Shown here piece by piece: positions 51,597-61,107 of a stretch of 64,000 nucleotides of DNA (positions are counted from its first letter, which is position 1; every line of letters starts with the position of its first letter). Location: positions 62,001 to 126,000 of the IMG/VR virus record IMGVR_UViG_3300042484_002457; one strand, given 5' to 3'. The position numbers and the translations under genes were made by a program. This stretch comes from a virus. The notes beneath the pieces are model-generated. The model was given only the letters and a program-made list of their open reading frames with translations, did no database searches and was not told where the DNA came from.

Positions 51597-53921
51597 ATGA
51601 CACAACAAATCATTGACGTTGGCAACGTAGCAAATGACGGGCAAGGCGATCCCTTACGAACTGCTTTTATAAAGATCAACGAAAATTTTACTGAAGTTTA
51701 CAATACCGGGGGGTTAACTGGTATTACAAACGGCAGCTCAAACATCAAAATCGTACAAGATTCCAACATCAATTTCAGCTCAGCCAACGTAGCTAACGTT
51801 TTTGCTGTGTCTGGAACTGGTACCAGTACCACGGGAACCAGTGCAGTGACTGGGAATGTTAGTGCCACTGGTAATGTATCTGCTGGGGGATTTTTTGTAG
51901 GTAACGGAAGTTTACTTACAGGGGTTGTTTCCAGCGCACCTGCTGCACTACTCACTGGCACCACATTGAGTGCAAACGTGGTTAATTCAAGCCTGACCAG
52001 TGTGGGCACGCTCAGTAGCTTGGCAGTAACTGCTAATATTACAGGCGGCAATCTAACAACTGCAGGAAGAGTCAGTGCTACTGGAAATGTGCTAGCGCAA
52101 AACTTCACCACAGGCGGTACAATCAGTGCCACTGGTAATATTAATGGTGCCAACATTTTTGCCACAGGCGCTTTAAGTGCTGGTGGAACAATCAACGCTG
52201 TGGGAAATATCACTGGCAATTACTTCATTGGTAACGGAAGTTTGCTCACTGGATTTTCAGTAAGCTCAAATGCAGCACTTTTAACAGGTTCTACCCTCAG
52301 CGCAAACGTAACTGTAAGTAGTCTACAAACTGTTGGAACACTAAACAGCTTGACCGTGAGTAATGCTCTGGGCGGCAACGGCAACGTGCAATCCAACAAT
52401 GTCAGTGCAGGATCCACAGTTTCTGCTGTGGGCAATATCACTGGCGGAAATCTAATCAGTATTGGGGCAGTCAGTGCAGTTACTGGTGTATTCGCTGGAG
52501 ACATTACTGGTGCAAACATCACTGGAAATCTTGTGGGCGGAAACATTGCAGCTGGTAACCTCAACGCCACAAACACTGTGACAGGAACTACTATATCAGC
52601 TAGCGGAAACGTAACTGGGGGCAACATCAATTTTGGCTCAGGCGTTGTGAGTGGATCTGGCAACATTGTTGGTGGCAACATCTCTGGTACACTTACTACT
52701 GCGGCTCAAACAAATATCACAAGTGTGGGTACCTTGACCACGCTGGTAGTTTCTGGCAACGTCAGCGGTGGAAATATCTCAACAGGAGCAATGACTGCAA
52801 CTGGAAACGTATCTGGTAGCAATGTGATTACATCTGGATATGTTACAGCGGCAGGCAATATCACTGGTGGCAATATATCTTCAGGCAATATCACTGGTGG
52901 TAATCTTATAACAGCTGGCCAGTTAACTGCTACTGGAAACGTAACTGGTGGTAACTTAAACACTGGCGGATCTCTAAGTGTTGCTGGCAGTACTATTATT
53001 GCTGGCAATCTAACAGTCAACGGAACAACAGAGTATACCAATGTCAGTACTCTAGCAATTGCTGATCCAATAATTGGAATTGGTCGTGGTGCAAACAATG
53101 CCACACTCAGCAGCAATGATGGTAAAGATCGCGGCGAACAACTGTTTTATTACACCACTCAAGAACGTTCTGCTTTTATCGGCTATCAAAACAGCACTGG
53201 TAAACTAGTAGCAGCTACTCAAGCAACTGTCACAAACGAACTTGTGACCATTGACACAGCTGGAAGTTTTGTTGTTGGACAGTTGGAAGGTGTCACAATC
53301 AGTGTTAGCGGAACAGTAACTGTTGGCAATGTGTCTACAGGGGGAACTATCAGTGCTGCTGGCACTATCACTGGCGGCAACTTGACCACTATTGGTTCTG
53401 TGGGTGCAACTGGAGGCATAACTGGTGGAAATTTATTAACTGGTGGACTAGTAAGCGCCGCTGGCACTGTAACAGGTAGTGCTGTTAACACTGCTGGAGC
53501 TGTTAGTGCAGCTGGAAACGTCACTGGTGGCAATCTAATAACTGCAGGCGCAGTGTCAGGATCAGGCCTTGTGATCTCAGGCAACACTGCTACGGTGACC
53601 AGTGCTGGTTACACTATTGGTTACAGAGACATTCCGCAGTTGACATCATTTGGTACCCTGGCCATCACTGACGGTGGCAAACACTACTACGGGTCAGGGA
53701 CTCTTACCATTCCCACCAACGGCAGTGTAGCACTACCAATTGGTACCAGCATTCTTGTCATAGCAAGTAGTAGCACTACTATAGCCAATGCTACTGGGGT
53801 TACACTGACCTGGGCTGGTCCCGGTACTGGTGGCTCAAGGACTCTTGCACAGTATGGCATGGCCACAGTGATCAAGGTTGCATCTGACACCTGGTATGTG
53901 AATGGAACAGGACTAAGTTAA
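51597..53921 (+). CDS. Large repeat structural protein (tail fibre/baseplate type)
   Basis: 774 residues, AGGA before the ATG. N-terminus 'TQQIIDVGNVANDGQGDPLR' and 'TAFIKINENFTEVYNTGG' is a domain shared by many T4-like virion proteins. From about residue 85 to 640 runs a beta-helix-like repeat of 'SATGNVSGGNI.TAG' about 20 residues long. The C-terminal ~130 residues ('YYTTQERSAFIGYQNSTGK', 'SFGTLAITDGGKHYYG') form a separate domain. A fibre or appendage protein. Confidence 0.8.
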   Translation: MTQQIIDVGNVANDGQGDPLRTAFIKINENFTEVYNTGGLTGITNGSSNIKIVQDSNINFSSANVANVFAVSGTGTSTTGTSAVTGNVSATGNVSAGGFFVGNGSLLTGVVSSAPAALLTGTTLSANVVNSSLTSVGTLSSLAVTANITGGNLTTAGRVSATGNVLAQNFTTGGTISATGNINGANIFATGALSAGGTINAVGNITGNYFIGNGSLLTGFSVSSNAALLTGSTLSANVTVSSLQTVGTLNSLTVSNALGGNGNVQSNNVSAGSTVSAVGNITGGNLISIGAVSAVTGVFAGDITGANITGNLVGGNIAAGNLNATNTVTGTTISASGNVTGGNINFGSGVVSGSGNIVGGNISGTLTTAAQTNITSVGTLTTLVVSGNVSGGNISTGAMTATGNVSGSNVITSGYVTAAGNITGGNISSGNITGGNLITAGQLTATGNVTGGNLNTGGSLSVAGSTIIAGNLTVNGTTEYTNVSTLAIADPIIGIGRGANNATLSSNDGKDRGEQLFYYTTQERSAFIGYQNSTGKLVAATQATVTNELVTIDTAGSFVVGQLEGVTISVSGTVTVGNVSTGGTISAAGTITGGNLTTIGSVGATGGITGGNLLTGGLVSAAGTVTGSAVNTAGAVSAAGNVTGGNLITAGAVSGSGLVISGNTATVTSAGYTIGYRDIPQLTSFGTLAITDGGKHYYGSGTLTIPTNGSVALPIGTSILVIASSSTTIANATGVTLTWAGPGTGGSRTLAQYGMATVIKVASDTWYVNGTGLS

Positions 53922-54406
53922 TGACAGGTATAATGTCTGCCATTGCTGGCAACGCACAAAACATTGTGTATGCATCTGGCTTGTATGGGCCAACTGGTGT
54001 TGACCAAGCTCCTATTAATGGCAGCGACTTAAACAACTCAGTGGTTCAGTCCAAGACCTGGATTGGGTATTTTAGGCCAACTGCTGGTGGTTCAAATTCG
54101 TTTGGTATATCTGCTGCCTGGACCAGTGATGACACAGGCGAAGGCCAGTATTCAAGAGCTTATGTCTGGGTAGGTGCCTTGGCACTCTCTGGTTACACCA
54201 CAGGCAATGCTTTGGCCGCAGCTGACAACAGCTCGGGCTCAGGTTCTGCTACTTTGGTGGCCGGACAATACTATCCCATAAGAGTGCAATGGAATTATTA
54301 TTTCCCGTTTGACGGTGGTTTCTTTGGATTTGACACATCTGGAAGTTTTTCATTGACGCCGCCCAGCGGCACCTATTGGTACAACACCAAGAGCAATGGA
54401 TTCTAA
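53921..54406 (+). CDS. Lectin-like virion protein (PA14/GLEYA-like)
   Basis: 161 residues, stop/start overlap with the previous gene. 'KTWIGYFRPTAGGSNSFGIS', 'GQYSRAYVWVGALALSGYTT', 'VAGQYYPIRVQWNYYFPFDG' fits a PA14-like beta sandwich that binds sugars. Probably a tip or receptor-binding module of the adjacent fibre. Confidence 0.6.
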   Translation: MTGIMSAIAGNAQNIVYASGLYGPTGVDQAPINGSDLNNSVVQSKTWIGYFRPTAGGSNSFGISAAWTSDDTGEGQYSRAYVWVGALALSGYTTGNALAAADNSSGSGSATLVAGQYYPIRVQWNYYFPFDGGFFGFDTSGSFSLTPPSGTYWYNTKSNGF

Positions 54407-54413
54407 GCCACGG

Positions 54414-54420
54414 TAAATAT
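54414..54420 (+). promoter_or_regulatory. Late-promoter-like TAAATAT element
   Basis: GGTAAATATG, 19 nt before the ATG at 54439. Confidence 0.55.
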
Positions 54421-54438
54421 GAAAAAGGGCAAAGAATA

Positions 54439-57400
54439 ATGGCACAACCTGTATGGATCACACCAGCTGGTAGTTTGGGAGTTATACCCGAAGGAGTTTT
54501 CTACCAACTATCAATGTTGGCAGAAGATCCTGATGGCGGCGAAATTTATTATGCTGTAATAGCAGGATCATTGCCCCCTGGTATTCAATGTTTAGCCAAT
54601 GGCTTAATAGTAGGTGTACCCAGGGCCATTGCCAGTCTTCAAGGTGTCCCATTTGACGTCAGTAGAGATGTTACCAGTAAGTTTACCATAAGAATTTACA
54701 CAGAAGAAAATCCACTACTTATAAGAGACAGAACATTCACCCTTACAGTGACCGGCAATGATGTACCAGAATTTACAACTCCTGCAGGTCCCTTGGCTAC
54801 TTATAATTCAATAACCGGCCAATGGGAAGTTAATGATACCTATTATGATGGTGGTGAAATCAATTATCAAATACAATACACTAATCAAGATCCTGATGAC
54901 ACTGTGATTGTGAAATTAGTAGGCGGCGAATTGCCTGGCGGTGTTACTATCACCCCAGGGGGTTTGATCACTGGTTATATACAGCCAGCGGCAAACGTCA
55001 ACGAAACACCTGGTTATGATTTCACGCCAATTTATACCGAGCCTTACGATTTTATAATCAGCTCAGTCAGTAGAAATTACCAATTCACACTGGAAGTCAC
55101 TGACGGCAAGAGTTCAAATTTGAGAACATTTGAGTTCTTTGTATACGATCGGTCAAGTCTAACCGCAGACAACACCACAATAACTGCTGACACCACCGCA
55201 GTTACTGCTGACGAAGGACTTGAACGTGCACCGTTCTTGCTGAATGCTGTGCCAAGCGACCTTGGTATCGTTCGCAGTGACAACTATTATGCCTATCAGT
55301 TTATTGGTAGAGATTATGATACTCCAGATATAAGATATGCTATTGGAGTCAACCAAGGCGCTGGCTTGCCGCCTGGACTAGAACTAGATACAGTCACAGG
55401 ATGGTACTATGGTTACTTGCCTGATCAAGGTGTAACTTCAGTAGAATACAGTTTTAATATTGTTACCTATCAAACAGACTTTGTTGGCTCGCCTATCACT
55501 TGTACAGCAACCACATTTGGTACCAATAGAATAACCTGTAACAGCACTGAACAACTGGGAACAGGCCAGCCTATTATATTCACCGGCACTGCATTTGGCG
55601 GTGTGTCTGCTTCTGCAATACAAGTTTACTATGTGTTGAGTGTAGTAAATGCCACACAGTTTACCATTACAAATAATTTAAGCTCTACCACTCCAGTATC
55701 GCTTAGTACATCAGCAGGATCAATGATTGCAAATCTGGTTGTGGCCAGCAAGCCATATCCGTTTACTATTACGTTGTCTGGTGCAGTTGACGCTGAAGTT
55801 ACATGGTTGACTGACAGCAATCTTGGTTCCATTGTCAATGGCGAAGTCAGCTTGTTTCAGGTTGAAGCTGTTAATCGCGGCGGAAGAAATTTGTTTTATC
55901 GACTCAAAGACGGTGCATTTAATGAATTGCCGCAGGGCCTACAACTGTTGCCAACAGGAGAAATATCAGGTCGCGCCAGCTTTAACACTTTTGCAATTGA
56001 TCTTGGTTCTACCACAATTGACAATAATTCTACTACGTGGGATAGCTCATTTACATTCACAGTAAATGCCTATGCTGAAGACACACAACAAATTGTTTAT
56101 GATGTAGAAAGCATTACAGTTGTAGATGGCGGATCTGGATACAGTGCAGTTACTACACCAGTAATAGAGTTCTCTACGCCAGTTGGTGCCACCGCGGTAC
56201 AGGCCCTGGCAGGCAACGTCACGGTAAGTGGTGGCGCAATTACATTTGTTAGTGTTGCAGATCCTGGCGCTGGATATACTGGTGCAACCGGACAGTCAGG
56301 TTCGGCCACAGTTGAAGTAATTGCCGGTTTTGGCGGTTCGGGCGCCGAATTGCAAGCTGTGATGCGACCAACTGGGGTTAGAGATGTTGTTTCAGTTTTT
56401 AAAACTTTTACAATCAGACTGATTCGTGAATACAATGCACCATATCAAAATCTAGTAGTGCAAGCAATGCCACCGCTAAACGACAGATTGTTAATTGACA
56501 GTTTGTTGACCAACAACAATATTTTTGTACCTGACTACATTTTTAGACCAACAGATCCTTATTTTGGAAAATCTACACGAGTCAATTATGATCATGCATA
56601 CGGTCTAGCGCCAGACATTCTGGATCGCTATGTTGAGAGCCTGTACGAAAATCACTATTGGAAGAATTTGGTGCTAGGTGAAATTGCCACTGCACAAGCT
56701 ACTGATGCCAACGGAAATGTAATATATGAAGTTGTTTATAGCAAAGTGATTGACAACTTGGTAAACAGTGCCGGGGAAAGTGTAAGCAAAATTGTAAATC
56801 TTGCGTATCCCATAATTGATCCCAACGACGGATCAACAGTTCTTACACAGGTCTATCCCAATAGCTTGATCGATATGCGAAATCAAGTTATTGATGTTGT
56901 GGGACAAATATCGTCAAGCTTGCCACTGTGGATGACTTCAAAGCAGTCAGACGGACGTGTTTTGGGCTTTACTCCTGCCTGGGTACTTTGCTACGCCAAG
57001 CCTGGCCGCAGCAGACAAATTGCTTATTACATTCAAAGTCAATTTGGCGAACAACTCAACAAGGTTGATTTCAAAGTTGATCGATATATTCTAGATCGAG
57101 AACTCAGCAGAAACTGGGACACAGTTACTCAAGACTGGACCCCAGAAGCAAACCTTACAACATTTGATAGATTTGATACTGCGGGCTACAATTTTATTGG
57201 TACTGTGAGTATTGGAACTGATCTAGCGTTTGCTGACGTCAACAATCGTACACTGGAATACATCAATGCTCTTGGCGGCCTAGACGGCGTGATCTCCAAT
57301 ATCAACAACAATACCTTGATATTTGTCAAACAGGAAGACTACAGTGGGCCGCCAGGCAGCAACTATGCAACCATAAATGATGCCTGGTCTGATTATTTGA

Positions 57401-57798
57401 TCTTATACGATTCTGCGCCATATGATCAGACTGGTACAGAATTTGATGAATCTGTGGTGATCCCAACTACCCCGGTAAACGAGCGCATGGCTGTTTGGCG
57501 TATTGCAGTGGACCCTATTACCACAATAGTCACATTGTCCATTGAAGAAAATACCGCAGCAAATGATTATGTACAAGTTGAGCGCGGAAACTTCTACAGA
57601 AGTGCTCAACTGTATCGCCCAAGCACTCCAGGAACCGGACTTACACAAGTAAGTTGGTTGCCATTGACCACAGTTGTGACCGAAGAAACAATATTTGACA
57701 TGGGAAGTGTGGCGTTTGAAGAGCCAGTAGATATGTACGATCCAACGGATCAGTATGATAAATATCTGGTATTCCCCAAAGCAAATATTTTGGTGTAA
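54439..57798 (+). CDS. Large structural protein with putative Ig domains (baseplate/fibre hub type)
   Basis: 1119 residues from ATG 54439. N-terminus 'QPVWITPAGSLGVIPEGVFY', then 'AGSLPPGIQCLANGLIVGVP' is the He-PIG putative Ig signature, repeated near residue 160 ('GGELPGGVTITPGGLITGY') and later ('GLPPGLELDTVTGWYYGYLP', 'LPQGLQLLPTGEISGRASF'). The last third is alpha/beta ('DHAYGLAPDILDRYVESLYE'). Such proteins form a large baseplate-associated component in T4-like marine phages. Confidence 0.78.
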   Translation: MAQPVWITPAGSLGVIPEGVFYQLSMLAEDPDGGEIYYAVIAGSLPPGIQCLANGLIVGVPRAIASLQGVPFDVSRDVTSKFTIRIYTEENPLLIRDRTFTLTVTGNDVPEFTTPAGPLATYNSITGQWEVNDTYYDGGEINYQIQYTNQDPDDTVIVKLVGGELPGGVTITPGGLITGYIQPAANVNETPGYDFTPIYTEPYDFIISSVSRNYQFTLEVTDGKSSNLRTFEFFVYDRSSLTADNTTITADTTAVTADEGLERAPFLLNAVPSDLGIVRSDNYYAYQFIGRDYDTPDIRYAIGVNQGAGLPPGLELDTVTGWYYGYLPDQGVTSVEYSFNIVTYQTDFVGSPITCTATTFGTNRITCNSTEQLGTGQPIIFTGTAFGGVSASAIQVYYVLSVVNATQFTITNNLSSTTPVSLSTSAGSMIANLVVASKPYPFTITLSGAVDAEVTWLTDSNLGSIVNGEVSLFQVEAVNRGGRNLFYRLKDGAFNELPQGLQLLPTGEISGRASFNTFAIDLGSTTIDNNSTTWDSSFTFTVNAYAEDTQQIVYDVESITVVDGGSGYSAVTTPVIEFSTPVGATAVQALAGNVTVSGGAITFVSVADPGAGYTGATGQSGSATVEVIAGFGGSGAELQAVMRPTGVRDVVSVFKTFTIRLIREYNAPYQNLVVQAMPPLNDRLLIDSLLTNNNIFVPDYIFRPTDPYFGKSTRVNYDHAYGLAPDILDRYVESLYENHYWKNLVLGEIATAQATDANGNVIYEVVYSKVIDNLVNSAGESVSKIVNLAYPIIDPNDGSTVLTQVYPNSLIDMRNQVIDVVGQISSSLPLWMTSKQSDGRVLGFTPAWVLCYAKPGRSRQIAYYIQSQFGEQLNKVDFKVDRYILDRELSRNWDTVTQDWTPEANLTTFDRFDTAGYNFIGTVSIGTDLAFADVNNRTLEYINALGGLDGVISNINNNTLIFVKQEDYSGPPGSNYATINDAWSDYLILYDSAPYDQTGTEFDESVVIPTTPVNERMAVWRIAVDPITTIVTLSIEENTAANDYVQVERGNFYRSAQLYRPSTPGTGLTQVSWLPLTTVVTEETIFDMGSVAFEEPVDMYDPTDQYDKYLVFPKANILV

Positions 57799-57810
57799 CC
57801 AGGACACACA

Positions 57811-58710
57811 ATGACCAGTCAAATCAACCCTAACAACATAAACACAGCATACCCTGTAGCTGGCCAGGACAACAGTACTCAAGGATTTCGTGACAACTTT
57901 ACGAATATCAAATTGAATTTTCAGTTCGCAGCCGGAGAAATCTCTGCACTACAAGCCAATGCTGTGGTTGGAGGGGCTAATACAATCAACGATTTGCAAG
58001 GTGCAGTACTTTACAATTCCACCTTGCAAAATGTACGATACGCTCAAATAAACATTGGCGATGCTGCACCAAGCACTACAATCAACTATGCTGCGGCCAG
58101 TTATCAAACTGTAACAGCCAATGCAAATACTGTACTGAATTTTTCAAATCTTCCAGCAGCAGGAAATACTGCTGTAATCACCTTGGCCATAAACGCCGAA
58201 GCTGCAAACGTCACTGCTGCACCTTACACTGTGACCATTGCCAATGCTCAAATAAGCAATAACAACGTTACCTTGACTGGCTTGAACGGCAATGTGCTGA
58301 GTTTTCCAAATGCTTATAATACCGATGCCGGACTGCACACCTATCAATTGATAACAGATGATCAAGGGGCATCTTGGACCATTACTTCTTTAAACAGTTC
58401 AGCCCAGCCACTCAACGCCAGCGCAGAAGATGTAGCAGCCGGTGCCGCAGTAAAATTAAGCATAAGCGACAGCTACTTCAGCACCGCAGCGCCTGAGACA
58501 GCAACACTGGGCGCTGGAGTAAACGGACAAGTAAAAGTTTTGGCCATGTATGCTGATTTGGGAGACATGGTAATCACAGTGACAAATGCTGGTTGGAAAA
58601 CTTCAGGCACAGGTACTATTACATTTGACACCATTGGTGATGCATGCACACTCAAATACATCAATTCAAAATGGTTTGTAATTGGCAACAACGGATGCAC
58701 TTTTGCCTAA
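57811..58710 (+). CDS. T4-type virion protein, GFRDNFTNIK family member 1
   Basis: 299 residues; CCAGGACACACA upstream. N-terminus 'TSQINPNNINTAYPVAGQDN' and 'TQGFRDNFTNIKLNFQFAAG', almost identical to the next gene over 45 residues and related to 51597. Middle beta-rich; the end has 'KYINSKWFVIGNNG', common in fibre domains. A neck/fibre-type structural protein. Confidence 0.75.
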   Translation: MTSQINPNNINTAYPVAGQDNSTQGFRDNFTNIKLNFQFAAGEISALQANAVVGGANTINDLQGAVLYNSTLQNVRYAQINIGDAAPSTTINYAAASYQTVTANANTVLNFSNLPAAGNTAVITLAINAEAANVTAAPYTVTIANAQISNNNVTLTGLNGNVLSFPNAYNTDAGLHTYQLITDDQGASWTITSLNSSAQPLNASAEDVAAGAAVKLSISDSYFSTAAPETATLGAGVNGQVKVLAMYADLGDMVITVTNAGWKTSGTGTITFDTIGDACTLKYINSKWFVIGNNGCTFA

Positions 58711-58723
58711 TCAAGGATAAACA

Positions 58724-60223
58724 ATGACCAGTCAAATCAACCCAAACAACATCGATGGATCATATCCAGTAGCTGGACAAGACAACAACAGCCAAGGATT
58801 TCGCGACAACTTTACCAACATCAAAGTCAACTTTCAAGACGCTGCTGCTGAAATAACTGATTTACAAAACAAGGTAGTTCTCAAGGCTGCACTAACTGGC
58901 ATCCCACTGGACAACAACATGAATGATGCACTGTTGTTGGCAGCAAAGATTCAAGATTTTAGTGCCACCAAGGTCACAGTAGAAAACACCAGCGGCGCCA
59001 TTGCTATCAATTACACCAGTGGACACTATCAAAGCATTGCCACTTCTGGACCTATTTCGTTGAGCTTTATCAACTGGCCCGGCACTGGCAGCTACGGTTA
59101 TATCAAACTGCAAATAAACATTCAAAACGTCAGTAACACTGTGACATTGCCTGGTGCAGTCAGTTTGGGTACAACAGGTCTACAAGGCTACAGTGCTGGA
59201 ACAATAACATTTAGTGCAACTGGCATTTATGAATTTGGATTTGGCACATACGATGGCGGCACAACAATAACCATTTTTGACTTGAACCGTGGCCTAACAA
59301 ACTTTGCTGGCGCTGACATTCAATTTGACGATATCACTGCCACTGGCAATATCAGTGCAGGCAACATTGCCAATCCAAGATTTATATCAGCATCTGGAAA
59401 CGTGTTGGCTGCACAAAACATTGTGGCAGTGGGCAACGTAACTGGTGGCAACATCAATGCCAGCGGCGCAGTCTCGGCAACTGGTAATGTGTCTGGTGCT
59501 AACATTGTCACAGCAGGAACTGTCAGTGCAGTTGGCAACATAGCTGGTACCAACTTGGTAGGCCTTGTGAGGCCGCCAGCTGGGTCAGCAAGTCAAGCAC
59601 CCTTGGTGCTCACTTCAGGTTCAAATTTAAGTGTACCAGCAGCTGGTGCATTTGAGTATGACGGGGTAGTATTTTATTCAACTCCGCAGGCCACAGCACA
59701 ACGTGGTGTTGTGCCCACAGTGTATGTGCTGGCGCTGAGTACAGATTACCTGGCAAACGATTCTAGCTCTGCACAAAAGGTGTTTGATGTAGGCACCAGT
59801 TCAGCTGGAACAGTTACCTTGGCTGGCTCAACCACATACATGTTTGAAGGCACCTACTACATTACTCGTGCTCTGGGCACAACCAGTCACACCACTAGTT
59901 TGTTGTTTGCATTAAGTAATGCCTTGACCAGCATCACTTATCATATTGACAGTACCACGTCAACTGGTGCTGCGCTCACAGCCGTGAACAGAATTTATGC
60001 TACGTCAGTCAACGCCACAACAGCAACCGGTGCATCAACATCGGCTACTGAAAATCTAGTGTTTACAGTAAAAGGTATACTGCGCACCAATTCAAGCACC
60101 ACATTGCAACCACAATTCCAGTACAGTACTGCACCCGGTGGCTCGCCTACTGTGTTAAAGAACAGTTACATTAAATTTGTACCAATTGGCACAAGTTCGG
60201 TTACCACAGTGGGCAATTGGTAA
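58724..60223 (+). CDS. T4-type virion protein, GFRDNFTNIK family member 2
   Basis: 499 residues; CAAGGATAAACA upstream. Same N-terminal module as 57811 ('SQGFRDNFTNIKVNFQDAAA'), then a 'SATGNVSGANIVTAGTVSAV' repeat block near residues 205-270, and a C-terminal beta domain ('TYYITRALGTTSHTTSLLFA', 'TLQPQFQYSTAPGGSPTVLK') of the kind found in tail-fibre trimers. Modular mixture of the neighbours' parts. Confidence 0.75.
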   Translation: MTSQINPNNIDGSYPVAGQDNNSQGFRDNFTNIKVNFQDAAAEITDLQNKVVLKAALTGIPLDNNMNDALLLAAKIQDFSATKVTVENTSGAIAINYTSGHYQSIATSGPISLSFINWPGTGSYGYIKLQINIQNVSNTVTLPGAVSLGTTGLQGYSAGTITFSATGIYEFGFGTYDGGTTITIFDLNRGLTNFAGADIQFDDITATGNISAGNIANPRFISASGNVLAAQNIVAVGNVTGGNINASGAVSATGNVSGANIVTAGTVSAVGNIAGTNLVGLVRPPAGSASQAPLVLTSGSNLSVPAAGAFEYDGVVFYSTPQATAQRGVVPTVYVLALSTDYLANDSSSAQKVFDVGTSSAGTVTLAGSTTYMFEGTYYITRALGTTSHTTSLLFALSNALTSITYHIDSTTSTGAALTAVNRIYATSVNATTATGASTSATENLVFTVKGILRTNSSTTLQPQFQYSTAPGGSPTVLKNSYIKFVPIGTSSVTTVGNW

Positions 60224-60231
60224 CAAACCGT

Positions 60232-60260
60232 TTGACTTTACAAACAGTTCCAACTATAAT
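60232..60260 (+). promoter_or_regulatory. Sigma-70 promoter, leaderless
   Basis: TTGACT, 17 bp, TATAAT. ATG at 60266 begins six nt after the -10 box. Confidence 0.8.
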
Positions 60261-60265
60261 AAGGT

Positions 60266-60505
60266 ATGGAACATCCACTACTTGGCGATCTAGATGAGTA
60301 CTCAATTGATGAGCTCAACTCTAAGATATCCGAACTCAACAAAAAACTAAACATTGCCATGTCAACTGGCAATGCACATCTCTGTAATCAACTGCGCATG
60401 GCCATTGAAAGCTTTAGAAACAAGTATCATGAAAAAGTGCGCAATGACTATGAGAAGAAATTAGCCGACGCAAAAATTGATTCTAGCAAGATTGATATCC
60501 AATGA
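60266..60505 (+). CDS. Small coiled-coil T4-type protein, leaderless mRNA
   Basis: 79 residues. 'MEHPLLGDLDEYSIDELNSK' then an unbroken charged helix ('ISELNKKLNIAMSTGNAHLC', 'RNKYHEKVRNDYEKKLADAK'). A type seen next to replication genes in T4-like phages. Overlaps the next gene through ATGA. Confidence 0.6.
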   Translation: MEHPLLGDLDEYSIDELNSKISELNKKLNIAMSTGNAHLCNQLRMAIESFRNKYHEKVRNDYEKKLADAKIDSSKIDIQ

Positions 60506-61107
60506 ACATAAGATTACAATACGATTTAGAATTCCTGGGCGGGATTTACTACGACAATGCTCTGAGACTCAACAGTTATTCAATCAATCTGCAGATTCTA
60601 ACAAGAACTGCTGACCCTGTTGAACTCAACATTGCCTGGGAAAGACTAAAAGCATTTGTGTATGGCGAACTAGACAACACTGTGTTCATCAATCAAAAGC
60701 TTGAGGATCAAGCGGAACTGTTGGCCATGATGGGTGTTAATATTACAACATTGCCAGAAGATCCAGTTGATCAAGTGATTGGGTTGATGTTGATGTGCAA
60801 GCTCAATGCTATCTTCGAGGGTCGACTACATATTGTACAATTGGATATATCCAGCTCAATTGGAGACAATGTTTGGTATCTCATTGACGAAGAAGAAGGT
60901 GTAGGTGTGTTTGCTCAAGATGGTTGGTGGAACGAGCCCACAGTAAAACATTCAACAGTGAACATTGACAAAGACAACAGCAAAGTAGTCAAGGTGTCTC
61001 CCAGTGCCTGGATTGAGTACGGACTTACTTGGCCTGACTTGGTTGACAAACAGTCAAAAAAGCCGCATACTGTGTTATACGCAAAATTTCCCAAGAATGA
61101 AAATTGA
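60502..61107 (+). CDS. Conserved T4-type protein, unknown
   Basis: 201 residues. 'MNIRLQYDLEFLGGIYYDNA', 'AWERLKAFVYGELDNTVFIN', 'SSSIGDNVWYLIDEEEGVGV', 'GWWNEPTVKHSTV'. No known domain; overlaps the next gene by 11 bp. Confidence 0.6.
   Translation: MNIRLQYDLEFLGGIYYDNALRLNSYSINLQILTRTADPVELNIAWERLKAFVYGELDNTVFINQKLEDQAELLAMMGVNITTLPEDPVDQVIGLMLMCKLNAIFEGRLHIVQLDISSSIGDNVWYLIDEEEGVGVFAQDGWWNEPTVKHSTVNIDKDNSKVVKVSPSAWIEYGLTWPDLVDKQSKKPHTVLYAKFPKNEN

Noticed and set aside
52220-53587. Several long minus-strand open frames rich in Pro, Val and Leu
   Set aside because: Reverse-strand shadows of the repeated Gly/Asn/Thr codons of the structural gene at 51597-53921.
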